Notes: generated from the sequence alone by a model not told the origin. Numbered from the stretch's first letter, positions 17,888 through 27,504 are shown. The stretch: 64,000 bases of DNA from Enterococcus_D entomosocium (GCF_030441895.1 NZ_JARJAS010000006.1); one strand, 5' to 3'. Translations and numbers: made by a program.

Positions 17888-19051
17888 TTGCCAGAGAAAG
17901 TAAAGAAAAGACATTTATTAGATTATAGTATTTTATTACCATATATTGTTATGTGTGTCACGGGCTTGATGATGGTTTATAGTTCCACATCTTACGTTGC
18001 GATGACCGCCACACAACCGACCACAGCTGCTTCTTACGTCATCAATCAAACATTATTTTGGTTGGTGAGCCTAATAGCGATCACTGTCATGTATAAAATG
18101 AAAACGGATGTTTTTCGGAACAAAAAATTTGTCCAGATCGCCATGATCGTCATCTTGTTTTTATTGATCGCTGCCTTCTTTTTCCCAAGAAGAAATGGGG
18201 CACTCGGTTGGTTATCGATTGCTGGCTTTTCCATTCAGCCAGCAGAGTATTTAAAGTTTATTGTGATTTGGTTTTTATCGGTGACGCTATCTTATCGTCA
18301 AAAAGGTATCCAACAAGAATTTTGGAAAACGGTTTGGCGTCCAATCGGAATCGTTTTCGTCTACACCGGGATCATGGCCTTTTATCCCGACTTAGGGAAT
18401 GCTGTGATCGTCATGCTACTGGCTTTTGTCGTTTTATTATCTAGTGGATTGAATTACTTGTACACTTTGATATTGGGGTTGGCAGGTATCGTTGGGAGTA
18501 TGTTGATTGTCCTATTTGTGAATCTAACTGGCGGTAAGCTTTTACCAGCTTATGTTTATAGTCGCTTTTCATCCTTTTTGAACCCGTTTGCTGATGAATA
18601 CAATACAGGTCATCAAATGGTCAATGGGTATTACGCAATGTTCAACGGTGGACTTTTCGGGCGCGGGCTTGGAAATAGTATCCAAAAACGTGGCTTCTTA
18701 AACGAAGCGCACACCGATTATATATTTTCGATCGTTATGGAAGAATTAGGCTTGATCCCATCGATCATCATTTTAGGCGTTTTGTTCTATATGGTGGGAC
18801 GGATCTTTCTTGTCGGTATCCGTTCAAGAGATCCCTTTAATTCCATGATGTGTATCGGCATAGGGACATTATTTATGTCTCAGATTTTCATCAACTTAGG
18901 GGGGATCACTGGTTTGATCCCATTGACGGGAATCACTTTTCCGTTTTTAAGTCAGGGTGGGTCAAGTTTGCTGATGCTGTCGATTTGTATTGGTTTTGTA
19001 TTAAATATCAGTGCCGAAGAAAAGAGGAAACAATATTATTTGAATTATTGA
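17888..19051 (+). CDS. ftsW: Septal peptidoglycan polymerase FtsW
   Basis: A SEDS-family glycosyltransferase that polymerises septal peptidoglycan together with a class b PBP. The 387-aa protein has about ten transmembrane helices and the family segments MVYSSTSY (helix 1), NGALGW, and the conserved NGYYAMFNGGLFGRGLGNS loop. FtsW rather than RodA is favoured by its ylaN/pyc neighbours. The start is TTG at 17888: AAGGAGG ends 7 bases before it and no nearby ATG fits. pyc follows after 22 bases. Confidence 0.9.
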   Translation: MPEKVKKRHLLDYSILLPYIVMCVTGLMMVYSSTSYVAMTATQPTTAASYVINQTLFWLVSLIAITVMYKMKTDVFRNKKFVQIAMIVILFLLIAAFFFPRRNGALGWLSIAGFSIQPAEYLKFIVIWFLSVTLSYRQKGIQQEFWKTVWRPIGIVFVYTGIMAFYPDLGNAVIVMLLAFVVLLSSGLNYLYTLILGLAGIVGSMLIVLFVNLTGGKLLPAYVYSRFSSFLNPFADEYNTGHQMVNGYYAMFNGGLFGRGLGNSIQKRGFLNEAHTDYIFSIVMEELGLIPSIIILGVLFYMVGRIFLVGIRSRDPFNSMMCIGIGTLFMSQIFINLGGITGLIPLTGITFPFLSQGGSSLLMLSICIGFVLNISAEEKRKQYYLNY

Positions 19052-19073
19052 TCAATTGAATGGAGTGGATTAG

Positions 19074-22000
19074 ATGAAGAAAATTCTTGTTGCCAATCGT
19101 GGAGAAATCGCGATTCGTGTCTTCCGCGCATGTGCGGAGTTAGGAATCAAAACAGTCGGTATTTATGCTGCGGAGGATGAATACTCCGTCCATCGTTTTA
19201 AAGCAGACGAAGCGTATTTAGTGGGGAAAGGCAAACGGCCGATTGATGCGTATTTAGACATTGAAGATATTATTCGCACAGCGAAAAAAGCCGGGGCTGA
19301 AGGGATTCATCCAGGGTATGGTTTTTTATCAGAAAACCTGGGCTTTGCTCAGCGCTGTGAAGAAGAAGGTTTGATTTTCATCGGACCATCCACTCACCAC
19401 TTAGATATTTTTGGCGACAAGATCAAAGCAAAAGCAGCAGCGATCGAGGCGGGGATTCAATCCATTCCCGGATCTGACGGTCCAGTGGCATCGATTGACG
19501 ACGTTTTAGCATTCGCTGACGAACATGACTATCCAATCATGATCAAAGCAGCTCTTGGCGGCGGTGGTCGAGGCATGCGTGTCGCTCATGATGAAAAAGA
19601 AGCACGTGATGGCTACGAACGTGCCAAAAGTGAAGCGAAAGCGGCATTTGGTAGTGACGAAGTTTACGTTGAAAAATATATTAGTAATCCAAAACATATT
19701 GAAGTCCAAATTCTAGGAGATACGCACGGAAATGTCGTCCATCTATTTGAACGTGACTGCTCTGTTCAGCGCCGTCACCAAAAAGTAGTCGAAGTGGCAC
19801 CTTGTGTGTCAATGACGACTGAACAACGGGAAAAAATTTGTCAAGCTGCCGTTCAATTGATGAAGCATGTTGGCTATATCAATGCCGGAACAGTGGAATT
19901 TTTAGTTGAAGGCGATAAATTTTACTTCATCGAAGTAAACCCTCGGGTCCAAGTGGAACATACAATCACTGAAATGATCACCAATTTAGATATCGTGACG
20001 ACACAAATACTAATTGCACAAGGCAAGGATCTGCATAAAGAAATTGGGATTCCTGAACAAAAAGATATTCGCTTCGAAGGGGTTGCGATTCAATGTCGCG
20101 TGACAACGGAAGATCCAGCGAATAATTTTATGCCAGATACTGGTAAGATTGATACCTACCGTTCTCCAGGTGGATTTGGGGTTCGTTTGGATGTCGGAAA
20201 TGCTTACGCAGGTGCGGTGGTAACCCCGTATTTCGACTCACTGCTTGTAAAAGTCTGTACACATGCGGCAACCTTTGATCAAGCGATTCAGAAAATGATG
20301 CGCTGTTTGAAAGAATTTCGTGTACGTGGGGTAAAAACAAACATTCTCTTCATGCGAAATGTCGTTTCTCATCCAGCCTTTCGTTCGGGTGAAGCCAAAA
20401 CCACCTTTATCGACAATACGCCGGAACTATTCAATTTCCCTCGGATTCGTGATCGTGGAAACAAAACCATGAAGTATATCGGGGAAATTACCATCAATGG
20501 ATTTCCGGGGATCGAAAAACAAAAGAAACCATTTTATAATGAGCCACGGATGCCACAACACATCCAAGCAACGCCTGATTTTGTCAGCGCCAAAAATATT
20601 TTAGATACGAAAGGTGCCGAGGGTGTCGTTGAATGGATCGGTCAACAAAACAATGTCTTACTGACGGATACAACCTTCCGAGATGCCCATCAAAGTTTGT
20701 TGGCAACTCGTGTAAGAACCCATGACTTTAAGAAAATTGCCGCGATGACGGAAGCTGGCCTGCCACAATTGTTCTCAAGTGAAATGTGGGGTGGAGCAAC
20801 GTTCGACGTTGCCTACCGTTTCTTAACAGAAGATCCATGGGAAAGATTGCGGATGTTCCGGAAAAAAATGCCGAATACCTTGTTGCAAATGTTGTTTAGA
20901 GGCTCCAATGCTGTGGGATATTCCAATTATCCAGACAATGTATTGGAAGAATTCATCAAAGAATCTGCAGCGCAAGGAATTGATGTGTTCCGAATCTTTG
21001 ATAGTTTAAACTGGGTTCCACAAATGGAGAAAAGTATTCAAGCCGTTCGCGATACAGGAAAAATTGCAGAAGCAACGATTTGTTATACCGGGGATATCAA
21101 TGATCCGACCCGTCAAAAATATTCAGTACAATACTACAAAGATATGGCGAAAGAATTGCAAAACCTTGGTGCCCATATCATTGCTATCAAGGATATGGCT
21201 GGATTATTAAAACCGCAAGCGGCTTATCGTTTGATCAGTGAGCTAAAGGATACGATCGATGTGCCGATTCATCTGCATACCCATGATACGAGTGGAAATG
21301 GGATCATTACTTACTCAGCAGCTACTAAAGCCGGTGTTGACATCGTGGATGTCGCTATGTCAGCGGTCAGTGGCGCAACGAGTCAACCAAGTATGAGTAG
21401 TTTGTATTATGCACTATTGAACGGCGAACGCTGCCCAGAAATCAATGTAGACAATATCCAACAGTTGAACCACTACTGGGAAGATGTCCGCATGTACTAC
21501 CATTCCTTTGAAAATGGCTTGAACGCACCTCAAACGGAAGTGTACAAGCATGAAATGCCGGGGGGACAATATACCAATCTCCAGCAGCAAGCCAAAGCCG
21601 TTGGTTTAGGCGAAAAATGGGATGAAATCAAAGAAATGTATCATGAAGTCAATATGATGTTTGGAGACATCGTGAAAGTGACGCCTTCTTCGAAAGTCGT
21701 TGGGGACATGGCACTCTTTATGGTTCAAAATGGCTTGTCTGAGAAAGATGTTTTTGAAAAAGGCGATACATTAAGCTTCCCTGAGTCAGTAATCACATTC
21801 TTCCAAGGTGAGTTAGGTCAGCCAGTTGGTGGCTTCCCGAAAGAATTACAGCGCATTATCTTGAAAGGACGCCCAGCCTTTACCGAACGTCCTGGAACAT
21901 TCGCGAAGCCAGTTGATTTTGCTGATGTGAAGCAAGAACTAGCGGAGAAAATCGGCTATGAACCAAAACATGAAGAAGTCTTGAGCTACTTGATGTATCC

Positions 22001-22502
22001 GCAAGTCTTCCTTGATTATCGAAAAGCTTATGAACAGTTTGCAGATGTGAAAGTTCTTGATACTCCAACTTTCTTTAACGGCATGCGCTTAGGTGAAACG
22101 ATCAATGTTGAATTAGAAAAAGGCAAAATCTTGATCATTCGTCTAGATGAGATCGGTGAGCCAGATATTGAAGGCAACCGAACACTCTTCTTTAACTTGA
22201 ACGGACAACGCCGAGAAATCGTCGTTAAGGACAACTCAATCATCAGCTCTGTTCAAACGAAACGTAAAGCAGAGCCAACGAACAAAGAACAGATCGGTGC
22301 TTCGATGAGTGGCTCAGTTTTAGAAGTATTAGTCAAAAAAGGCGACCGGGTGGCACGCGGACAAACCTTGATGGTCACGGAAGCGATGAAAATGGAAACT
22401 TCGGTTGAGGCCCGCTTCTCAGGCGTAGTTGAACATGTGTATGTAACCGATGGGGAACCAATTCAGTCAGGAGATCTTTTGATTGAAGTCAAAGAGAAGT
22501 AA
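19074..22502 (+). CDS. pyc: Pyruvate carboxylase
   Basis: Carboxylates pyruvate to oxaloacetate using biotin, ATP and bicarbonate. The 1142-aa single chain has biotin carboxylase first (about 1-450, ATP-grasp with GGGGRGMRV), then the carboxyltransferase barrel (about 530-820, TTFRDAHQSLLATRVRT with metal-binding HLHTHDTSGNG), a central allosteric region, and the C-terminal biotinyl domain with Lys1106 in EAMKMET. The full length is present. It sits in the ylaN-ftsW-pyc order, and the next gene starts 15 bases later. Confidence 0.97.
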   Translation: MKKILVANRGEIAIRVFRACAELGIKTVGIYAAEDEYSVHRFKADEAYLVGKGKRPIDAYLDIEDIIRTAKKAGAEGIHPGYGFLSENLGFAQRCEEEGLIFIGPSTHHLDIFGDKIKAKAAAIEAGIQSIPGSDGPVASIDDVLAFADEHDYPIMIKAALGGGGRGMRVAHDEKEARDGYERAKSEAKAAFGSDEVYVEKYISNPKHIEVQILGDTHGNVVHLFERDCSVQRRHQKVVEVAPCVSMTTEQREKICQAAVQLMKHVGYINAGTVEFLVEGDKFYFIEVNPRVQVEHTITEMITNLDIVTTQILIAQGKDLHKEIGIPEQKDIRFEGVAIQCRVTTEDPANNFMPDTGKIDTYRSPGGFGVRLDVGNAYAGAVVTPYFDSLLVKVCTHAATFDQAIQKMMRCLKEFRVRGVKTNILFMRNVVSHPAFRSGEAKTTFIDNTPELFNFPRIRDRGNKTMKYIGEITINGFPGIEKQKKPFYNEPRMPQHIQATPDFVSAKNILDTKGAEGVVEWIGQQNNVLLTDTTFRDAHQSLLATRVRTHDFKKIAAMTEAGLPQLFSSEMWGGATFDVAYRFLTEDPWERLRMFRKKMPNTLLQMLFRGSNAVGYSNYPDNVLEEFIKESAAQGIDVFRIFDSLNWVPQMEKSIQAVRDTGKIAEATICYTGDINDPTRQKYSVQYYKDMAKELQNLGAHIIAIKDMAGLLKPQAAYRLISELKDTIDVPIHLHTHDTSGNGIITYSAATKAGVDIVDVAMSAVSGATSQPSMSSLYYALLNGERCPEINVDNIQQLNHYWEDVRMYYHSFENGLNAPQTEVYKHEMPGGQYTNLQQQAKAVGLGEKWDEIKEMYHEVNMMFGDIVKVTPSSKVVGDMALFMVQNGLSEKDVFEKGDTLSFPESVITFFQGELGQPVGGFPKELQRIILKGRPAFTERPGTFAKPVDFADVKQELAEKIGYEPKHEEVLSYLMYPQVFLDYRKAYEQFADVKVLDTPTFFNGMRLGETINVELEKGKILIIRLDEIGEPDIEGNRTLFFNLNGQRREIVVKDNSIISSVQTKRKAEPTNKEQIGASMSGSVLEVLVKKGDRVARGQTLMVTEAMKMETSVEARFSGVVEHVYVTDGEPIQSGDLLIEVKEK

Positions 22503-22517
22503 GGAGTCGATCCACAG

Positions 22518-23648
22518 ATGAAGCGAAGAGGATTATTGTTTTGCGGCTTATTTGTCCTAGCCCTAATAATCGTGTATTTGCAGCCAGTATTCATGCAAAA
22601 CGCTTCAGATTCAAGAGTGACGATCGAAAACCCAATCAAAGCACCAACAAACATGAATTACGAACCAATCGCAGCTCAAGGATTAGCTGAATTGATCGGG
22701 GAACCTGTTTCGGATTTCGAAGAAGTCTATGGTCTTCCAGTTCAAACGTATCGCTCAGGTTACGAGTTTGAAATTCGGGTCTACAATCAATTAGACGATC
22801 AACAGTATGTTGAGATCAATACCGATGGTGAAAGTGTGCAAGCAATCAAAGTAATCGGCGCCGGGGGCTCTTCCCTGGCACCTTTTACGATGGGCATGAC
22901 CTTGACTGACTTGACGGAGTTGACCATGATCTATCCTAACTTTACCTTGACACAAAATGATCGTGCGATCAGTTTCGAATTGATGGAAGAAGATATGAAC
23001 TACCGTCCATTAGTGGCTTTTGACAACGGGACATTTGCTGTTTTGTTCTTTGATCAGGAGACTGCCCAACTGCAAGCCGTCACTTACTTGGATCAGACCA
23101 CATTACTTAAACTGGCACCTTATCCTTTGACGGAAGGGCAGCGACCGCTGTTTCAAGTTTCGCAAACAATTGACCAAGCCCAAGCCAACCTTGAAAAAGA
23201 GACCCTGGCGTTTGTTATCATCGATAAAATTCGCCAGCAAATCGGCTTAGACAGCTTCTCACAGGATACCCAAACACATCAAGAAGCAGCTGGACTTTTA
23301 TTTAATTTGACGAATAACCTATCAGACTATTTGACTTCTCAACGAATCCATTCTTATCAACGAGCACTTTCTTCGGAAAAGACAAGTAATTTTGTCTTAT
23401 CGAATGACGAATGGCGAGAGTTGTTAGCGGAAAAGGAATTGGAAGCATCTGCTTCAATCTTCGAAGCGCCTGTTTATGATCCAACTTTTACAATTTTATC
23501 TTGGTTCAGTAATCCAAGATTTACTGAGCGCCTGACCCATGAACAATCAGAAAAGATAGGAATTGCTTTTTCTGAAGCAAATATGGTAGTCTTAGTGCAA
23601 GAAGATGTGGAAGGGACCGAGGATAGTACGTCAGATGATTTACGATGA
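22518..23648 (+). CDS. CAP-associated domain protein (YlbC-like)
   Basis: A 376-aa membrane-anchored protein: one N-terminal helix (about 5-28, no lipobox), then a CAP-associated domain (about 55-200, LIGEPVSDFEEVYGLPVQ). The C-terminal part (about 230-365) aligns in position with the CAP/SCP domain of B. subtilis YlbC. I cannot see the CAP signature residues there, so that half may be degenerate. The ATG is preceded by AAGGAG at 11 bases. The stop overlaps the ylbF start, continuing the ylbC-F-G-H-I-L gene order. Function is unknown; an extracytoplasmic cell-envelope role is inferred. Confidence 0.75.
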   Translation: MKRRGLLFCGLFVLALIIVYLQPVFMQNASDSRVTIENPIKAPTNMNYEPIAAQGLAELIGEPVSDFEEVYGLPVQTYRSGYEFEIRVYNQLDDQQYVEINTDGESVQAIKVIGAGGSSLAPFTMGMTLTDLTELTMIYPNFTLTQNDRAISFELMEEDMNYRPLVAFDNGTFAVLFFDQETAQLQAVTYLDQTTLLKLAPYPLTEGQRPLFQVSQTIDQAQANLEKETLAFVIIDKIRQQIGLDSFSQDTQTHQEAAGLLFNLTNNLSDYLTSQRIHSYQRALSSEKTSNFVLSNDEWRELLAEKELEASASIFEAPVYDPTFTILSWFSNPRFTERLTHEQSEKIGIAFSEANMVVLVQEDVEGTEDSTSDDLR

Positions 23649-24063
23649 AGCCTTTTTTGAGATTGAAGATCAAATCGAAGCACTTGTGAAGGCAATCAAA
23701 GCAAGTGAAACGTGTAAAACCTATCAAAAAGCGAAACAGGTCATGCATCAAGACCCTGATGTTCAGACATTGATGCGATCGTTTTTAGAAAAAAAACTAG
23801 ATTTTGAAAGAATTGAAGTTTACGGTGAGTATGCGCCTGATTTCAAAGAAAAAAAACGGGCGTTGCGCACAGCCAAGCGGCAGTTGGATCTTAATGAACA
23901 AGTAAGTGAGTATCGCTGGAGTGAAACACAACTGCAGCGTTTGCTGGATGAACTGACTGTGGCGATCTCTACTTGTTTTTCTCCCTCTGTCAAAGTGGAC
24001 GCTGGGAGTCCCTTTTTTCAATCAAAATCAAGTTGTGGAGGAAATTGTCATGCACGAGGATAA
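23635..24063 (+). CDS. ylbF: YlbF family regulator (RicF)
   Basis: A 142-aa helical protein of the YlbF/YmcA family. In B. subtilis YlbF joins YmcA and YaaT in the Ric complex, which promotes mRNA processing by RNase Y and carries iron-sulfur clusters. The C-terminal cysteine cluster seen here (SSCGGNCHARG) fits that. The ATG overlaps the end of the preceding gene by 14 bases, with a GAGG-type site somewhat far upstream. ylbG in turn overlaps its 3' end by 14 bases. Confidence 0.85.
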   Translation: MIYDEAFFEIEDQIEALVKAIKASETCKTYQKAKQVMHQDPDVQTLMRSFLEKKLDFERIEVYGEYAPDFKEKKRALRTAKRQLDLNEQVSEYRWSETQLQRLLDELTVAISTCFSPSVKVDAGSPFFQSKSSCGGNCHARG

Positions 24064-24394
24064 AGAGCCTTTTACGATGCAAAAGCGTCGAGGATTGATC
24101 GTATGGGTTTACAGCCTACGTCAACTAAAGAATTTGCGCCGTTTTGGTTTTGTTCATTATGTGTCACGCAAGATGAAATACGTGGTCATGTATTTGAACG
24201 AAGAAGAATACGAAAGCAAAAAAACAAAAATCGAGCAGTTTCACTTTGTTCGACAAGTTGAAGCTTCCTATCGACCAGATGTCGAAATGGATTTTGCTGA
24301 AAAAATTGGTACGTCAGCAGCCTATCCAGTGAAAGATGAAGGGTTTGATATCGAAGAAAAAAATACGATGATTCGATTGGCAGAAAACGTGTAA
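24050..24394 (+). CDS. ylbG: YlbG family protein (DUF2129)
   Basis: A 114-aa soluble protein with the DUF2129 core (KRRGLIVWVYSLRQLKNLRR, then FVHYVSRKMKYVVMYLNEEE). The function is unknown; it always travels with ylbF. The ATG at 24050 follows GTGGAGG, and a GTG five codons earlier lies on that ribosome site. It overlaps ylbF by 14 bases, so coupling is likely. Confidence 0.88.
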   Translation: MHEDKEPFTMQKRRGLIVWVYSLRQLKNLRRFGFVHYVSRKMKYVVMYLNEEEYESKKTKIEQFHFVRQVEASYRPDVEMDFAEKIGTSAAYPVKDEGFDIEEKNTMIRLAENV

Positions 24395-24397
24395 TAA

Positions 24398-24432
24398 AAA
24401 AGTGGGGGTGCCTTGAGTCACCGCCATTTTTT
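24398..24432 (+). terminator. Terminator after ylbG
   Basis: Stem TGGGGGTG/CACCGCCA (one G-G mismatch) with T7 after it. It partly separates ylbG from rsmD, which has its own promoter. Confidence 0.6.
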
Positions 24433-24434
24433 TA

Positions 24435-24462
24435 TTGCTATTTATAGAAACAGTGCTATATT
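24435..24462 (+). promoter_or_regulatory. rsmD promoter
   Basis: -35 TTGCTA (24435-24440), 16 bases, and extended -10 TGC-TATATT (24454-24462). rsmD starts about 33 bases after the -10. Confidence 0.6.
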
Positions 24463-24494
24463 TGTATTTACGAAGATCTTGGAGGGAAAAAAGC

Positions 24495-25049
24495 ATGCGT
24501 ATAGTAGCCGGAGAATATGGTGGCCGCAGATTAAAAAGTCTCGCTGGAGACAACACTCGCCCCACGACAGACAAAGTAAAAGGGGCGATTTTTAACATGT
24601 TAGGGCAATATTTAGATGGAGGAGTTGTACTGGATTTATTCAGCGGAAGCGGGGGCTTGGCTATCGAAGCGATCTCTCGTGGTGCCAATCATGCGGTTTG
24701 TGTCGACCGTAGTTTTCCAGCAACCAAAGTGATCCGCGAAAATATTGCTATAACCAAAGAACCCGAAAAGTTCACGGTGCTAAAAATGGATGCGAATCAA
24801 GCTTTACGGCAGTTTGCAGCTGAGGGACAAAGTTTTGACTATCTTTTTTTAGATCCACCTTACGCAAAGCAAGAGATTGTGCATCAGTTAGAATCTATGC
24901 TGAAGGATGAATTGATTCGCCCGTCTGCATACGTAGTTTGCGAAACAGACAAGTCCATCAACTTACCAGAACAAATCGGCTCGTTGCATTTGGTCCGTGC
25001 CCAAACCTATGGCATATCGGCAGTGACGATCTATAGAAATGAGGGATAA
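24495..25049 (+). CDS. rsmD: 16S rRNA (guanine966-N2)-methyltransferase
   Basis: Methylates G966 of 16S rRNA in the small subunit. The 184-aa class I methyltransferase has a VLDLFSGSGGLAIEAISRG SAM loop (about 44-62) and the catalytic DPPY motif (about 125-128). The start MRIVAGEYGGRRLKSL is typical; the ATG follows GGAGGGAAAAAAGC, while an ATG 20 codons upstream lies in the promoter. coaD begins two bases after its stop. Confidence 0.93.
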   Translation: MRIVAGEYGGRRLKSLAGDNTRPTTDKVKGAIFNMLGQYLDGGVVLDLFSGSGGLAIEAISRGANHAVCVDRSFPATKVIRENIAITKEPEKFTVLKMDANQALRQFAAEGQSFDYLFLDPPYAKQEIVHQLESMLKDELIRPSAYVVCETDKSINLPEQIGSLHLVRAQTYGISAVTIYRNEG

Positions 25050-25050
25050 C

Positions 25051-25545
25051 GTGAAAAAGATTGCTTTATTTCCAGGGAGTTTTGACCCATTGACATCCGG
25101 TCATGTTGATCTGATCGAGCGAGGAGCCACGCTTTTCGATGAATTGATCGTCGGCGTTTTTACAAACACCAATAAAAAAAGTTTTTTTACTAGTGAAGAA
25201 AAAGTTCATTTGATCGAAGAAGCCCTCGCCCATATTCCTAACGTCAAAATTCTGGCACAAGAAACAGAGCTAACAGTCAAGATTGCGAAAAAATTAGGTG
25301 CCCAGTTTCTGCTTAGAGGCATTCGCAGTGTGAAAGACTATGAATATGAGCGGGACATTATGGAAATGAACCATCACCTAGAACCCTCATTAGAGACCGT
25401 TTTTCTTTTAGCAGACGCAAAGCACAGTTTCATCAGTTCCAGTTTGTTGAAAGAAATCTTGACCTTTGACGGCGATGTTGCCGAATATTTACCTCAAAAT
25501 ATCTACGATGCTATAGTAAAGAAGCGTGATACCAATGAATCTTAA
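25051..25545 (+). CDS. coaD: Phosphopantetheine adenylyltransferase
   Basis: Catalyses the penultimate step of coenzyme A synthesis (4'-phosphopantetheine + ATP to dephospho-CoA). The 164-aa nucleotidyltransferase has GSFDPLTSGHVDLI with the (T/H)xGH motif near residue 18 and the FISSSLLKE signature near 128. I chose the GTG at 25051: GAGGG lies 6-7 bases upstream, and the resulting VKKIALFPGSFDP matches the family start. An ATG four codons earlier overlaps the end of rsmD. ylbL overlaps its 3' end by 11 bases. Confidence 0.93.
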   Translation: MKKIALFPGSFDPLTSGHVDLIERGATLFDELIVGVFTNTNKKSFFTSEEKVHLIEEALAHIPNVKILAQETELTVKIAKKLGAQFLLRGIRSVKDYEYERDIMEMNHHLEPSLETVFLLADAKHSFISSSLLKEILTFDGDVAEYLPQNIYDAIVKKRDTNES

Positions 25546-26587
25546 ATCAACGATCAAATATGTTCTCTTGTTTGTTTTAGCGCTGATCATCGCCGCTTGT
25601 GCCTTTTTGCCGATTCCCTATTATATCGAGCAACCAGGAGCAACGATCGATTTAAAAGAGCTGATTACCGTCAATCAAAAAGAAGACACATCAGCCGGCT
25701 CCTTTTCTTTGACCAGTGTTGGGATTCGACAAGCTACCGTGTTCACAGCGATTGGAACGAAATTCAATGAATTCCAAGACTTGATCAGTGAGGAAGAACT
25801 TTTAGGCGGTGCGACAGATGAGGAGTACAACCGCATTCAACGCTACTATATGGAATCCTCGCAAAATAGTGCGATTGAGCAAGCATTAAAGCTGGCAGAC
25901 TTACCTTATGAAATGACCTATAAAGGGGTCTATGTCATGGGGATCGATCCAAATTCCAGCTTTGCTGGGAAAATATCCGTTGGAGATACCGTCACCGCAG
26001 TCAATGGTAAAGAATTTAAAAGCAGTCAAGATTTTATCGACTACGTCCAAAGTCAAACCATTGGTGATGAAATCACCGTGACTTACTTGCAAGATGGCGA
26101 AGAAAAAGAAGCAACGGGCAAACTAATTGAACTGGAGAGCAATCAAAAAGCCGGTATCGGCATCTCCCTCGTCGATCATACAGAGATCACTTCTGATGAA
26201 GAGATCGTGATCGATTCTGGCAATATCGGAGGACCTTCCGCTGGTTTGATGTTCACCCTTGAAATCTATGAACAGTTGACCGGAGATAACCTACGTAAAG
26301 GTCACAACATAGCTGGGACAGGAACGATCTCAGCTGACGGAACCGTTGGTCGAATCGGTGGGATCGATAAAAAAGTAGCGAGTGCCAGTGAAAGTGGTGC
26401 AGAAATCTTCTTTGCCCCAGATGATGAAATCACTGACGAAGAGCGTGAAATAGATCCTTCCATCAAAACAAATTATGAAGAGGCAGTAGCAGCAGCGAAA
26501 AAGTTAGACACGGATATGAAAATCGTTCCGATCGCCAATGTCCAAGATGCCTTGGATTATCTAGCAACACTAAAAGAAGCAAATTAA
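25535..26587 (+). CDS. PDZ/Lon-type membrane serine protease (SepM/YlbL)
   Basis: A 350-aa membrane-tethered protease. One N-terminal helix (about 8-27) anchors it outside, a PDZ domain spans about 125-205, and a Lon-type domain follows with the Ser-Lys dyad Ser235 (GGPSAGLM) and Lys280 (GGIDKKVASA). The streptococcal homologue SepM trims the competence pheromone; YlbL is the Bacillus homologue. Which substrate applies here is not visible. It overlaps coaD by 11 bases; the ATG at 25535 is preferred to a GTG three codons upstream. A terminator follows at once. Confidence 0.9.
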   Translation: MNLKSTIKYVLLFVLALIIAACAFLPIPYYIEQPGATIDLKELITVNQKEDTSAGSFSLTSVGIRQATVFTAIGTKFNEFQDLISEEELLGGATDEEYNRIQRYYMESSQNSAIEQALKLADLPYEMTYKGVYVMGIDPNSSFAGKISVGDTVTAVNGKEFKSSQDFIDYVQSQTIGDEITVTYLQDGEEKEATGKLIELESNQKAGIGISLVDHTEITSDEEIVIDSGNIGGPSAGLMFTLEIYEQLTGDNLRKGHNIAGTGTISADGTVGRIGGIDKKVASASESGAEIFFAPDDEITDEEREIDPSIKTNYEEAVAAAKKLDTDMKIVPIANVQDALDYLATLKEAN

Positions 26588-26612
26588 AACGGCACTCGCC
26601 GTTTTTTTTATT
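26586..26612 (+). terminator. Terminator after the ylbL-like gene
   Basis: An 8-bp stem AAAACGGC/GCCGTTTT with loop ACTC and T8 directly after it. It overlaps the stop codon. Confidence 0.92.
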
Positions 26613-26647
26613 GTCTAAAGAATACAGTAGGCTCAAAGAAAAGGTTA

Positions 26648-26656
26648 TGCTATACT
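26648..26656 (+). promoter_or_regulatory. Extended -10 promoter
   Basis: TGC-TATACT, an extended -10, lies 23 bases ahead of the DUF1149 gene. No clear -35. Confidence 0.5.
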
Positions 26657-26679
26657 TTTAGATAAGGAGTGTGAATCTA

Positions 26680-27093
26680 GTGGAATTAAAAAGACAACAA
26701 CCGATCGTTGAAGCATATCATTTCGATATGAAACCGAAAGACAAAGAAATGGAAACCAAATTGAATGTCGGCTTTGCGCCGTTAAAAGTCAAAGATGAAG
26801 AATATATGGAAAAAAACAGTATTATTGGCGCCCGGCTAGAATTTCAATTAGTGTTCCCTGATTATGTTTTGTCAGGACGTGTCGGACAGGTCAATCATAT
26901 TTTGAATCGTAAAGTCAATTCTGGAGAAGATCTAACAAAAGCTGAAACTGATCGTTTGGTTGAGCCATTGTTTGATATCGTTAAACGCTTGACGTATGAG
27001 GTGACAGAAATCGTGACCGATAAACCAGGACTCCAACTGAACTTCAATACCAACTCGAACCCCACACAAGAATCGACCGAAGAAGAAAAATAA
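26680..27093 (+). CDS. DUF1149 family protein
   Basis: A 137-aa soluble protein of the DUF1149 family of Lactobacillales (MELKRQQPIVEAYHFDM, then FQLVFPDYVLSGRVGQVNHI). The family resembles SecB-like beta folds but has no proven role that I can name. I chose the GTG at 26680 because AAGGAG ends 10 bases before it; the GTG three codons earlier would sit on the ribosome site. The VOC gene follows 22 bases later. Confidence 0.8.
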   Translation: MELKRQQPIVEAYHFDMKPKDKEMETKLNVGFAPLKVKDEEYMEKNSIIGARLEFQLVFPDYVLSGRVGQVNHILNRKVNSGEDLTKAETDRLVEPLFDIVKRLTYEVTEIVTDKPGLQLNFNTNSNPTQESTEEEK

Positions 27094-27115
27094 GTTGAAA
27101 TAGGAGGGATTTCCA

Positions 27116-27487
27116 TTGTTTTCCAACCAAATGCAAGTGATGCTCTACGTTGATGATGTGACGAAAGCTGTCGAGTTTTGGCAAGAATTAGGCTTTGTGA
27201 TCATTGAACAGCAAACGATCGATGGAACATCCGTCGTCGAAATCGCTCCTTCAAAAGAGGCAGAGGCTCATTTTGTCTTATATGACCGTGAGTTCATCGA
27301 AACGCACTCACCTGAAGTCGCATTGAATTCTCCATCGATCATGTTTTTTGCTGAGGACATTACAGCTCTCTATAAAAAACTTTTAGAGATGGAAGCAGAA
27401 GTGGGTGAATTGATTCAGATGGAAGAACAACTGGTTTTCAATTTTGCCGATCCAGATGGCAATTATTTTGCTGTTTCAGGAAAATAG
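27116..27487 (+). CDS. VOC (glyoxalase-fold) family protein
   Basis: A 123-aa protein with one vicinal-oxygen-chelate domain: LYVDDVTKAVEFWQELGF at the front and FNFADPDGNYFAVSGK at the end. Such proteins include glyoxalases, dioxygenases and drug-binding resistance proteins; the substrate cannot be told here. The start is TTG: GGAGG ends eight bases upstream. A long-stem terminator follows. Confidence 0.8.
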   Translation: MFSNQMQVMLYVDDVTKAVEFWQELGFVIIEQQTIDGTSVVEIAPSKEAEAHFVLYDREFIETHSPEVALNSPSIMFFAEDITALYKKLLEMEAEVGELIQMEEQLVFNFADPDGNYFAVSGK

Positions 27488-27504
27488 GTTTTGCCGATCG
27501 TAAC

